Below, piece by piece: positions 20,646 to 33,767 of a stretch of DNA of 64,000 nt. The notes below the pieces were generated by a model. It made no database searches, was not told where the DNA came from, and saw nothing but the letters and a program-made list of their open reading frames with translations. Origin of the DNA: Syncephalis fuscata (lineage: Eukaryota; Zoopagomycota; Zoopagomycetes; Zoopagales; Piptocephalidaceae); contig JAHLTZ010000001.1 of assembly GCA_025786725.1 (NCBI GenBank), positions 248,001 to 312,000 on the forward strand, written 5' to 3'. Numbering within the stretch: the first letter of the stretch is position 1; the number at the start of each line of letters is the position of its first letter. Position numbers and translations under genes: made by a program.

Positions 20646-22817
20646 ATGGGCAATTGCGGCAGTGCTTGTTGTCATAACAGCAGTTATGGTAAGTTTTCAA
20701 ATGTTCCTACTAGCAGTCAATAGATTTTTCTAGAATGTAGAGCGTTGGTTGGTTAGCTGACCACGCGATACTATTGCATCAATTACCCATTAAGCTCCTA
20801 TTAATACTGCTATTTTTATATAGCATTAATCAGTCGCGGCAATCAAGCTTTATACGAACCACTACTGCAAGATAATGAAAGAGAAGCAGTGGCCGATTTG
20901 CTACAGTATCTAGAGAGTAAGTTTTGATCTATGATATGTATCAATAGTGGCTTATTGTGATCTACTCATTAGATCGTAGCGAGACCGATTTCTTCCAAGG
21001 CGAACCATTAAGGGCGTTGTCGACTCTATCATTTTCTGAAAACCTTGATTTACAAAGATCAGCTGCTCTTGCCTTTGCAGAGATTACTGAGAAAGGTATG
21101 TGGTACCCTTTTACAGCTGTATTTATTGGCATACTTATAGTTGTATATATTAGATGTTCGTGAAGTAGATCGAGACACATTGGAACCTATTATGTTCTTA
21201 TTGCAATCGACTGATGTTGAAGTACAACGTGCTGCTTCGGCCGCTTTGGGCAATCTTGCCGTTAATCGTAAGTCTTTTTGTTTTATTTCTGCACTATTAT
21301 TCGTTTCTAATAGTATCAATAGCTGAAAATAAGGTTTTAGTTGTAAGACTAGGCGGTCTAGACCCATTAATTCGTCAAATGACGTCAACAAATGTTGAAG
21401 TGCAATGCAATGCCGTTGGCTGCATTACGAATCTGGCCACACATGGTAAGCTGATGCTAATAATGCCATTGCTATTATTGCTGTTGCTATAACCAGTAAT
21501 AATCAATGAATCTGTTCTATTGTAATTATATTATAGATGAAAATAAATTACGTATTGCTCGTAGTGGTGCATTGGTACCACTTACTCGATTGGCTAGATC
21601 TAAAGATCTGCGCGTACAGCGTAATGCAACTGGCGCTCTATTAAATATGACGCATTCAGGCAAGTACTAAAAATGGCTATTCTATCATAATACTTACATA
21701 GACGAATTTAGATGAAAATCGTATGCAATTGGTACACGCTGGTGCTATTCCCGTACTTATTGGCTTATTAAACTCGCCCGATCAAGATGTACAATATTAT
21801 TGCACGACTGCCATCAGTAATATTGCTGTTGATGCTGTTAATCGTCGTAAATTATCGCAGACTGAGTCACGTCTCGTACAATCACTTATTAATCTGATGG
21901 ACTCGCCGGTAATGAAAGTACAATGCCAGGCGGCACTTGCACTACGCAATCTTGCCTCAGATAGTAAATATCAATTGGATATTGTACGTGCTGGTGGTCT
22001 TCAGCCATTGCTACGTTTATTGCAATCAAGCTATTTGCCATTGATTTTATCTTCAGTTGCATGCATTCGCAACATTTCAATCCATCCAGCCAATGAATCG
22101 CCCATTATTGATGCTGGTTTTCTTCGTCCACTGATTGATCTATTGGCATTTGATGAAAATGAAGAAATTCAATGTCATGCCATTAGTACGCTACGCAACT
22201 TGGCTGCCAGCTCGGAACATAACAAGCGGGCTATTGTCGATGCTGGTGCCGTTGATCGTATTCGCGATTTGGTACTTGTATTACCCACAAGTGTACAAAG
22301 CGAAATGACAGCAGCTGTTGCCGTTCTTGCTTTATGCGATGAGCTTAAGCCTCGTCTGCTTGAATTAGGCATTTGCAGCGTACTGATTCCACTCACCAAT
22401 TCAGATAGTTTTGAAGTACAAGGTAATAGTGCAGCCGCTCTTGGCAATCTCTCATCCAAAGTCGACGACTACTCGGCATTCCTTTCGGTGTGGGATGAAC
22501 CATCGGGTGGTCTACACGGCTATTTGACCCGCTTTCTCGAAAATCACGATCCTACGTTCCAGCATATTGCCGTCTGGACTGTCGTGCAATTCATTGAAGG
22601 CAAAGAGGAACGTTTACTACGCCATATCCAGGATTCGCCTACAATTCTGCCAGCCATCCAACGACTAGCGACCAACACTGAGAATGTCACGCCTACAGCA
22701 TCGGTCAGTTCGGCTACCGGTACTATTGGCACGCAAAAAGGCAATCGCGACGATGAAAGTGGAGATGAAAATGAAATTACTGCACTAGCACGAAAGGTAT
22801 TGGCATCGATTGTCTAG
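20646..22817 (+). CDS. VAC8: Vacuolar armadillo-repeat protein Vac8
   Basis: Armadillo scaffold on the vacuole membrane, acting in vacuole inheritance, nucleus-vacuole junctions and autophagy. Seven exons: 20646-20688, 20824-20916, 20973-21095, 21154-21267, 21323-21445, 21537-21659 and 21712-22817; 574 residues, matching the usual length. The N-terminus MGNCGSACC has Gly2 for myristoylation and Cys4/8/9 for palmitoylation, as in yeast Vac8. About eleven ARM repeats follow, e.g. [45 protein letters not shown] and [15 protein letters not shown]. Repeat boundaries and exon boundaries often coincide. The sixth intron (21660-21711) starts with GC instead of GT (CAG|GCAAGT). The frame is intact throughout. 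Confidence 0.96.
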
Positions 22818-23907
22818 AAGCCATAGTTACTATCGTGTGTTATCGAATTACCCATTAATTACAACACAATGTCAAGTAGTTTATTATTACATGGCATTGA
22901 ATAGTTAATGTATTCGTGCCATACCGATTTCATTTCTTCTTTGTTGTCATCACATCACATTATCATTGTCGTTGCCGTCTTCTTTTTCTTTTATTCGTCT
23001 CAGCGGTATGCATGTTTGCTAGTTAATTGGTTATAATACCAATCGAGCAGTACTTATTTGATTTTGACCAACCACTGTTCTTTGTTGTTGTTGTTGTCGC
23101 TGTCGTTGTTGTTGCTACTATTGCCAAGGCTGGGCATTGTTGTTCGTCGATGTTGACATTGGTGCAGTATACATTCGGACATATCTATTGGCGTGCAAAT
23201 ACGTGTGCATGTGTCTATCTATCTGAATGCATATCTGCGCAGGTTATGTGTACAGCTCTGTTTGCATGCTTTCGTGTCCAAGATTTGCATTGTCCTTCCT
23301 CATCATCCTCGTTAGTTTGTACTTGTCATTTCATACGCGATGAAAATATATCATTCATGGGTCAAATCGTCTCAATCGACTGAGTGTCTAATTGTTTATT
23401 TTAAATATATGAATGAATTATAATGTCATGCCTCTTTTAGATGGAATATTGGTATTAATAATTTGGTGTTAAATCATTATTAATTTTCACGCAAAAGCTT
23501 AATTAATTTACAATTACAAACTAGGTAATCGTTAATGCCTTGGCAATTTTAATTCAAACTCCGTTAATAAATAATAAATTCAGTTTATATTACACATTAT
23601 ATTGCATTTCACAGTAATATTTAGTATTGTATAATGTTCAATAGATGAACTGTAATAAACAAACTAAAATGAATACTGCTGTGTCATTATTGGTAATACG
23701 ACTGATTATAGCTATTGTATGTAGCCCAAGTTGGTCAATATGACGCTCGTGTTACAGTATTGCATCCATTCATGGCCTTTGCGTCGAGGACTATTGCGCT
23801 CTTCATTTGTATTGTCGTATCATTCGGTTTATTTTGCTGTATAAATCTAAAGTAAATTAGTAGCTATTTATATTGTAAAACAACAACTAGCTATATATGA
23901 TACAAGC
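22818..23907. other. Intergenic region between VAC8 and the giant gene
   Basis: About 1.1 kb. The first half is pyrimidine-rich with GTTGTTGTT runs near 23080-23120; the second half is AT-rich. A 118-codon ORF at 23027-23383 has no recognisable feature and is not called. Confidence 0.5.
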
Positions 23908-26900
23908 ATGTCGGGGCAGGCTCAACAATACTCAAACGAGAATGAGAAACGGGCCCAGGCAGCCCAGTCGCCGCTAGTTAAATGTACAGGAGATTCCAAG
24001 CATCCTAATCTTACGCTAAGCAATGCGTATTTCTACTTTCCGCCCCAAAGTGGCCAATTTGAATTGGTGAACGATACGACATTGCACACGCATATCTTGC
24101 ATCCCAGTCCAGAAACTGGCAATTTACTCGTGGGCATGGTTGTCTTTAAAATCGCACCAATTATCGGTCCAAATTTACATGAAGTCTATGCTGCTGTGGC
24201 ATTCGACACAGGTTTACAGCACGAAGAGCCACCGCAGATGTGTGGTCGTATTTTAACCACTGAGCGTGGTTTTGATTTTAACAAAGAACCTAATCAATTA
24301 AGAACCTACTATGACCGAGCAATTTCGCACTCGCTTCGACCTCTCGTCGGTCCACAGTTTATTCAAGGCAAACTGTTTAATGAGATTTTTATGCTAAAGT
24401 ATTCACTTGCTAGCACGGAGCCTGGAGAGCCTTTTGCTTTAAACGTCGAGCTATTGCAACACGAAGACCAAGGTCGACCAAGACTTTATGATGTTGAATA
24501 TATGGAACTGCCATAGTAAGTATACATTTTGCGGCTAATGTTTTAGTTAATTAATATTGTTTGTAGCCCAAGTTCGGCGCAGAAACGAGAAAGTGCTGCT
24601 GCATTCAAATCAGACCTAGGCAAGTAAATAGTGCCTGCATCTATTTTAGTTACTAACAATTAATACAGGTGGCGGCGGATTTCTTAGCCATTCATTATCA
24701 CCAACGCCCTTTGACATTGTTGCAACATTGGACACAGGATATGGCGATTTCAGCTACGGTGATAATGAGCAGGATTATGTGGATTCTGGATACTCTTCAG
24801 TGACCATTCGGTTTATCAACAATCATCCAGATATTCTACTTACGAATAGGCATCAGTATACGCATAAAGGTACAGTGGAACTAGAAACCAATCAAACAAT
24901 ACCTTGGAATATGCCAGAAGAGTATAAGGTGGCAAAGTACAGCGGTGAAGAGACATCGGCCATTATTGTATTTGAAGTAAAGGCGGCAAAGTTAGCGTCT
25001 CAAATAAACCATCCATATGATCGTCTTTTTCTCGCTGTTGCCGGCCGACATTATTCGCAACAAAACGAAGAAGAAGACGATGGAATCTACGACTCTGGTC
25101 CAATGACGGAGACAACATCAATCGACGAGACTTGCACTTTTCTCTTTCGAACAGATAGTCCAAATTTCCCCGAACGAGATTTATTACTGCAGCGTCTTTA
25201 CGAACATCAAGCCGTTCATTTATTTGGATCAACGACAGATGCCGAACCTATGAGTTGGATTTACTCACTTGATAATCAGTTGTCATTTATTGTTAAATCC
25301 AACAGTACAGGAGATGATGGACGAGTTGCCATCGACATCTCCATTGACCAATTGACTTTGAATAATACAGATCAAGAGGGTATACCGATGCTATGTGGAC
25401 AAACACCACTAATGGGGCCCATACTAAATGTTTCTTTTAGTGGATTTAGGTATTTGTTAACTTAATGCTTATTGATAATTTCTAATAATGCAATCTTAGT
25501 TGGCATTGTTCAAATGCATTTGATGCAGTTAAAAAGGAGATCAGTTCTAATTTATCGTGGAAAGAGGGCCAGTTTATTCAATTAATTGAAAATGCCACTC
25601 AAGCTACACCATTGGAGCTTGTACAAATCTGGTCTAGCAAACATCTTAAACATCTACCAACTAGCTCAAGCCAAGCTGGTCGATTGAAAAGTGACAAATT
25701 TGAATTACGACATGTAACTATGTTTAACTCAAGCGAAAAGCTTCATTATGGTCTTTATCAGCTTGAAGTGGCACCAGCTTCTACTCAGGAAACCAACTTG
25801 ATGTGTGGACCATATTTACTTGTACATCATGATGAATATGCCACAGCATCAACAGTTTTATTTTTGGAAAACATGCCACTTGATTACCTTACCGAACATA
25901 TAATACCCTTTTAAAGGATCAAGAATTTTTGTTGTATTTCGGTGCTATGATTTCTGTCTATCAAAATATTTATTTGAATGATTCAGCTTCAGTGGTTTTA
26001 AAGGCTTTTCGCACATATCCTGAAGTTAATGAAAAGATGCACATTGTTAAACCGGCCGTTGTTACTTTATCCGTCCTGGACCATGCGGAATATGAACACA
26101 ACAAATCAAATATTACTTCATTTAGTGTAAGTATATTAGCTATTGTAATAACTAATATTAACTAGTATTATAGGATAACTCGTCAAATACAATGGTGCCT
26201 TATTTCCGTATACATCACAACAATCAACATACTAACTTCTCGCTTGATTTTCCTTCAATATGTTGTGTTGGATACAATAGAAAACATGAAGATATACAAA
26301 ACAAAGATGATTTGCTGGTAGATGCTGATGATGTAATTCAATACAAGGCAACCACGACAGATGCAACGAATGAGCGTGTAGTTTTCATGGAATATCAGCT
26401 ACTCGACGAGGATAGTGCTGCACGCTCTTCAGACAAGATCCGATTATTTAGTCATATTCAGGAACAATCTAAATCTGAAATAGTTGTTAATGTCGAACTC
26501 AATTGGCATCAGGGAGAACGCTGTGTATCTGGATATGCTACTATGAATACCAATTATCAGCCCGATAATAATGATGATGGCAATAACCGACATTTACTTG
26601 TGGAAGGATATATTAAAGATAGTATTCGCTGTTTTGTCTCTATTTATCTATTCGAAACACCAGCTGAAAGCTCATATGACGTTTTATTTTTGACAACAAA
26701 TAGTCTTGCTGAGGTAAGTAATAACAATCAGAATTATCATATATTTATTTACGGAGTATTAGATGCGTGGAATTATGCGTACTACACTGGATAAACTCAA
26801 TATTGTCGATTGTCGATTTGATGAACCAATTTATCCTTTGGTAAGTGTTTGAAATAACAAATTTTAAATCATTAATTTATTAATTAAATTCGTCATAATA

Positions 26901-29900
26901 ACAATAAGGTAATGGATAATACTACTGATCAATCACTCGGTGATTTACAACTAGGAATCGTTAATTTCACGGTGGATACAAGCATGGCTGATGCGACTGA
27001 GGTAAATGATAATTATTAAAACTATAGTACATTTATTTACAAGTATTAGACACGTGAACTTGTGCATATAATTTGGATCAACTTGGTATTGCTGATTGGC
27101 AAATTAATGAACTACCTGATATGCAGTAGGTTTTTGAAATAACAAACTGCATATTAGTAATTTACTAATTGAATTTGCTGTAATAATAATAAGATGATGG
27201 AAAACACTGTTGATCAATCGCTTAGCAAGTCACAAGTAAAACTCACTAATGCTATTTTGTACACACGCAATAATAACCTCGACAATGAATGCAATCTTGA
27301 TTTGGAAGATAACCAGTCTATTAATGTTCCAACAGAGATTTGTGAACACGGCTGTGTTGTTTGGCGAGTAGATCTTACCGAAAATACAGCAGATGGAAAT
27401 AATGTCGATATAGCAACAATTCCTCACTACATTGGCTTGGTATGGAAAACTAATACCAATCCCAATGTGGCAAAACTTGGTCACTCTTTTGACTTCATAC
27501 AGGGACAGGCCAGCGATAACGCGAACGAAACAGCTATTAGTACTGCTGTCTATATGTTCACGTCAGAAGAGCCGGTAACGCCAAACAAGATGCTATTTAT
27601 GCGGATTCTCATGCATATGGATCCTTTATTGTCAGGTACTAATGATAGTAAATTTACTTATGTAACACCTACTGGTCAACAATTTGGAATTAGCGTCAAA
27701 ATAGTCGATGAATCACTAAAGTCGCTTTGCGTCCAACTATATCAACAAGAAAAATTAGTAACTTGTAATTCAGTCGATGAGTTTACTTCACTTGAAGGCG
27801 TAGTATTATCATTGCCAAAATGCTTGTATGGGTAAGTAATAATTATAAACTATTTACAAAATATTAATATTTGATTTAAATAGATTCAATAGCAAAGAAT
27901 CATTTTATAAAATGCACACAAATACAAAATCATTTGCAAATCGGTTTTCAGTTGTGCTGGAAAAAACATCTGCCAATATTGATTATGAATTGATCGAGTG
28001 CTGGACACATCCGCAATTGTGGAAACAATCTAAAGAATGGCCCGATGTTGTATTAAGTAGTATTAATGTGATCTGTAGTATACCAACAACTTCAGAATTA
28101 TTGAACAAGATCAGCTTTGCAAGATATACAAAATATCATACAAATATGCAATGGAGCCTTGTATACAGGACTATCTGGTTCTTGGTATAGTAGGTGGCCA
28201 AATAGGTGTTACGGTAGTGAAGCACACTATGCTACAAAACAGTCAATTGTTTGTCAGCTCTATTACGCGATTATTACGCAAAAGTGGTGGTATTCAAGCA
28301 ATTACACCATTGATACAGTTTGAACAGCAATTTGATTTAGATTCAGAGAATAGCTTGCATATCCGTGGCTATTTTACACCTGGCAAGACATCGGTTGTTC
28401 ATTTAAGCACATTGATTAAGCCGATAAATTTGACTCAAGTAGCAAATTCTATTCCTCTGCTCGGATCTAGTACAGGTATTAAATTGCTACTAGCAATCTG
28501 TTTATTTATTTAAATTACTAATTTAATTATAGGAAAAATACAGCTTGCTGTGTATAACTTTAATGAAGAAATTGATATTCAGTTTAAAGAGTTGGCATCT
28601 ACTGGTACTCAGTCGGATGAGGCCCAACCGATTGGTTTAGAACAAAGCAGCGCTGCTTATTGTTTTACTCGATCGATGGAAATATCGAACGCTCTTTCGA
28701 CACATATCCAGTTTGATATTATGGATAAAGCAACGCAAGATATCTACTGTAAATTGGACATTAACATGCAGGAACATTTATCCGAAAACAATTTATCGGA
28801 ATATGTAGAAGCATCTTGTATGCTAATAGCTAATACGAAGCAAGAGGACGAAGAAGAAGAAGCGGCTTTGGATCCAGCTGTTCCTGGCTATACTTGTGGC
28901 TCATATAATACTACTGTTCGACTGGAGAAAAAGCAAAATGCTTCATCGCCCACGGAACATCGCATATTTACAGAAATTAATAAGATGCAAGAAGATGAAG
29001 AAGTGTGCTTGGTATCAGATGCCTCTGGATATAATTCTAATTTATATGATACTATTTCCCCACTGAACAAAAAACAAGCTGTTCCACTTTCCGCAGACTA
29101 TTACAAGTCTACGGAAATATATACTCGTGGTAGTAATAGATGTTTTGCAACAGTTTATCTCAACTATACACAAAGTACTGGTTTGAATTGCATAGTAGTT
29201 CTTACGGAAAAATTAGATGAGGTAATATAGGTTTAATTAGCTAATTTAATATTAATACAAGACAGCATTGCTAATATAATTACAACATATAGGCTGTTGT
29301 ACAATTAAGGGGTATACATGATAGGCTAAACAATGCCATAGATAATACCATTATAAACATGAATTATTTTAATCTTATCAACAGTAAGTATTGTATGCAG
29401 ATCAATTAAATGTACTAATTAGTATATAATAGCAACATTCCTTACAACAGGACTTGATCAGGTAAATTATATCCATGCGTATTTGTTTCGATAATAGATA
29501 CGCTAACATAATTACAAATCAACTAGATTGAAGTAAGCGGAACTCAGATCGCTAATCCCGCAGCCAAAATTGCTAGTAGTAACAGAAAGGGTAAGTTTAA
29601 TATGAAATAGATTGTTATAATAACCATAAATGTTAACATTAATATTATTTGATCTGCTTAGATAAAACCAATGCAAATAATTCACTGGCCACAACATACG
29701 ACTCTGTGGCATGTAACATTAAGCAAGATAAATTTAAAGACTAACACGCAAATATAGGGCGATATTAAGGATAATGGTATAATACTTCGTATATGGATGC
29801 CCGACTCTAGCAAATCCAATCGACCAATATACGTAAATGTCAATAAAACTGCTATGGCGGTAGATGTCATTGGCTATGTTATTGCCCAGTATACTGAGAA

Positions 29901-32085
29901 ATACCAAGAACCGGAATTGAAGGATAAATTGGATCCAAGCTTTTGGAATATACAAATCACCGGAAACAGGCATACAGATACAAAGAAATTATGTATGTAG
30001 CTATATATCATATTTATTTTACTAACGATATTATTTACTACTTAGCATTGACAAGACTGCAGCCAATTCAAGAGTTTGGTTCTAGAGAATTTAATATTTA
30101 TCTAGCCACAGAAACTCAAAGTAAGTATAAGCATTTTTGATAAACATTAATTAAAAAATTAATTAAAACAGGATTGGGGAACTATGCAATTGCAGGAGTG
30201 TACGAATCGACTAAGAAAACAAATGATAATAATAATCTAGATTTAGTTTCGAATGCTACAACAAAATCATCAATCCATACTACAGTTTAGTAAGCTGATC
30301 TATAATTACAGTAACGACAATAACTGATAATAACAATAATAATAATATAATTTATAGCCACCGTCCAATAATGCCAGTATACCACCTGCTCCGCCACTAC
30401 CGCCTATGTCATATGCAGAAACATTTCAACATAGACCACCAGCTAACACATCCGTTCCTTCCCGGCTTCAAAACATTATCGAATTTCACGCATTTCACAA
30501 CCTTTACGGCCTACAATAATTTCACCGGTTTTATCAGCTCCGCCACCTCCACCACCTCAATCAGCTCTACCGGTTCCTCCAGTCATTCCAAGCTTTTCGT
30601 TTGGTGTACCAACCAGTTCTACAAATTTACCAGATTATGGTACTGGCACACTTGATTCCTTTGATTTTGACACGGCTGATTTCAACAATACTGATTTTGG
30701 CGCAACCGATTTTAGCTCCAAAGAGTACCATGCTCTTTGGAGTACACCAGCCAACTCTAACTACTCGACAAACACTCCTATGTATGAGCCAGTTAGTCCT
30801 GCTTATTCACCAACCAGTCCTGGTGGCTCACCAGCCAATCCTAGATATTCATCAGGCAGTCCTAATTATACACCATCCAGTCCTACACATTCATCCATGC
30901 CGCCAGACAATCAGAATTTATCCGATACAATGGATGAGCAATATCAAGCTGATGTCTCTTTAACTATTGATGAAATAGACTCGGCCACTTCTGAAAAGTC
31001 TAAATCAAATATCCAGCTTTCTAAGGTTTGTTTTAAAACTATATTATAAATACATAATTATAACGTCTTACAACATTTTAGAAAACAAGCAGCACAGATG
31101 GTGGATTAGACAGTAATTACGAAACGGGACAAACTTACAATGACGAAGAGTTATGGGTACAGTATTTGATTATTAAGTGATACTAAGTTATTAATTTTAT
31201 TTATTTAATAACAGAATATCATGGACAATATTCTCGATCCTCAAATCATATCTAATTCATTGAAAGTGAATATTCGGGTATTATTTAATTAGTATAACTA
31301 AATCATGTGTATTAATTTGTAATTTATTAGGAACAAGTAAAGCAAGTAATTCAAATGATTGATGCAGCGGCTGTTAATCCTGGTTTATTGGTAAGATGTT
31401 TATAATATGCTTATCCTTTGAGTAAAGACTGACAACTTGTAATAAGAAAACTTTCCGGTATAGAATTGCAAAGACTGGATTGGATGGATCATGCATGAAA
31501 ATAATGGTATATAAAGGCTTCAACGAGCCAATGGAATTAAAACTCTTAGCCATTGAAAGGGATCAAAACAATCAAATATTTGAATGTTTTGAAGGCTATG
31601 ACGAACGACCAGATCGTATCGTTGTATTTTTTGAAGCAGAAACGCTATTATCGGCATCTACAATATTTAATGAAGAATCTGCAGGCTGGAATGATGGCAT
31701 ATATCAAATAGCAATGGAGCATAATTATAAACCCATCTATGAAAGTAGTTTACAGTTTTATAAAACAAAAAAAAGTTCTAAACATAAATTTACATTTAAC
31801 CAATCAAGCCAGGAGACAGCTAGCTCCACTAGCCGACGCAGTAAATATGTTTACCAGCAGACCATAGAATTTGATGATGAGCACCATTCCGTCAATATTC
31901 ATTACACCTTTAGTGATAACTCCCAAGCTTATCGGCCAACTGAAGAGATATTAACATTTGCAACTGAAGATATATTTAAATCTGCAGCATCTAAAAAATC
32001 TAAATGGTCGCTTAGTCGAGCTATGGGCAATATTTTTAATCCAAAAGGTAGTGGCTCTCGCAAGTCAGATGATAATCCAAAATAG
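23908..32085 (+). CDS. Giant multi-exon protein of unknown family (about 2,300 residues)
   Basis: I do not recognise the family. Likely exons: 23908-24515, 24567-24619, 24669-25449, 25500-26126, 26174-26713, 26763-26840, 26909-27001, 27050-27126, 27194-27831, 27884-28475, 28533-29221, 29293-29383, 29433-29461, 29527-29590, 29662-29705, 29758-29992, 30046-30120, 30172-30284, 30358-31025, 31082-31156, 31215-31277, 31331-31390 and 31447-32085. Intron 2 has a GC donor. The first 5 kb encodes loosely repeated beta-rich segments of about 200 residues; three carry an M/L-C-G motif (QMCGRIL, MLCGQTPL, LMCGPYLL). No signal peptide or membrane segment is seen. About residues 1800-2000 are Pro-rich with YSPTSP-like repeats; the last 210 residues are compact and charged. 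Reading through needs one base added at about 25911, 27073, 27126, 28151 and 30462. Exon limits between 29430 and 30360 are uncertain. It could also be two or three adjacent genes, a later one starting at 27194. Confidence 0.55.
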
Positions 32086-32407
32086 AACATTTATTTGAGT
32101 AGTATAGTTTTATTATTCTCAACTAGTTGGGTGATGCGATTTAATAAAACTGTGTTTAACAAGATTGAAATAGTGTGCAAATTAATAAACAATTCAGTTT
32201 GTGCAATAGATTATTCTGTTTAATTTATAGGATAATATTTGGTAGCATCAATTTGTTAACATTATAAAACAATAAATAACATGTAAACATTGTGCTATTG
32301 TAAACGTAGGCAATAATAAATATAAATGCTATTGTTGATCGACCGAAGATACAAATGCTATTAAAACGCGAATAAAATGTAAATGGCTGAAATATAAATA
32401 TTTGATA

Positions 32408-33767
32408 TTAGACGTTGTCGTCAGAATAGGCATAAGTTCCAAAGGCTGGATAAAGCACAGAGAACAGAATAAGAAATACGCCCAAAGAAACGGTGATAGT
32501 GCCTGCTACACGCAAAGTATGCGCATCTTTGTTAAGCCATTGGCGGGCATGATTAAATCGATTACGAAGACTATTTGCCCCTGGTCCAACGGTAACAAGA
32601 GCCGGTGCATTCTTACTAGGCGAGTTGCCACCTTCTGTTTCTAATGGACGATGTTTTATACGAAGTTGCTTGCGTCGTCGCCGGTACATAATGCAAATGA
32701 CTACACCAAGCATCGAGATAATCAACCCGGCCAGCATAACCCAGACATATGTTTCCAAGAACTGTTGGACTGAAACGTCCATGCTATTGTCTGCTGAGCG
32801 ACAAACTCTATGCATCAAGTCTTCGTTTGCTTCACATAATCCACCGATGCACTATTATATTGTTATACACGCCATCAATGATTGATTAGTATTTATGTTG
32901 CACTCACAACACTGTACTAATTACCTGATTGCCACCATTACATCCGTGATAGTCTTGTTTACGGGCATAGCAAATATTGTCCTTACCACAGAAAGCATCA
33001 ATATTACAATTACCGAATGTTGACCATGAATTATCAAGGAAATTATCATTGCCGAATTTACGCACTAATTGTTGCACCAAGGTTGAATCACTGGGCCGAG
33101 GGCATCGCCGACATTGACTCGAAGTGGCTACTCCTTGTTGTATAGCCTGTGTTTCATTTAGAACCATTGCTATAGGCCATGCTGGCGATTGACCCACAAT
33201 GCAATAGTCAAGTGGCGTACTATTGCCAGTCGAATCATCTGCTTTATTAGCAATACTTGGAAGTGCTGCTATATTGCTTATGGGTGTGCACTCTGTTCTA
33301 CTTTTAGTAACTTGACATACACTATCCTGAGGACAGTAAGGTTCAAAAAGATTCAGATTGCATGAACCATCAGCTGGAAATGTATAATTTCTTGCAGCAT
33401 TCATTGTAGATGTTGTTGGTGCTGCACTGTTGGATTGCGGTGTAGTTGCAGTTTGAAGTACACTACTAGGTGATGTTATGCTATTAGCACTGGTTGGTGG
33501 TATGTTGCTAGCACTGGCTGGTGATATGCTGTTAATACTGGGTGCTGGTGGTAGTGGTGTGTTATTGGTGCTAGGTGCAACTAATGTAGGACTCGTTGGT
33601 GTTGGTGCTATACCCGTTGTCTGCCCAGGTGGTAAACTAGGTGCTACTGTAGGTGCCGTGGCCGCTACCGGAACAGATGGTGTAGCTGCAGGAGGGGCAT
33701 TGAATATACTAGGAAAGCCAAATTGAGTGGCCACCGAAGTAATAAAAGCATGGGTGTCAGTATTCAT
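32408..33767 (-). CDS. Two-pass membrane protein with Ser/Thr/Pro stalk and Cys-rich domain
   Basis: Two exons, 33767-32925 and 32851-32408, 428 residues, family not recognised. Residues 20-125 are a Pro/Ser/Thr/Ala-rich stalk. About 130-300 is a cysteine-rich domain (CNLNLFEPYCPQDSVC, CRRCPRPS, CNIDAFCGKDNIC and, across the intron, CNGGNQCIGGLC). Two hydrophobic spans follow: one around VWVMLAGLIISMLGVVICIM, at once followed by YRRRRKQ, and one around TITVSLGVFLILFSVLYP near the C-terminus. The positive cluster after the first span suggests the Cys-rich part is extracellular or lumenal. No clear cleavable signal peptide is seen, so the first span may act as anchor, or a short upstream exon is missing. 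Tail-to-tail with the giant gene. Confidence 0.75.

Noticed and set aside
23908-25449. Actinoporin-like beta-sandwich domains in the giant protein
   Set aside because: The alternation of short strands and an LT/SNA-Y pattern recalls that fold, but no diagnostic motif or membrane-binding signature is present. Too weak to call without structure prediction.
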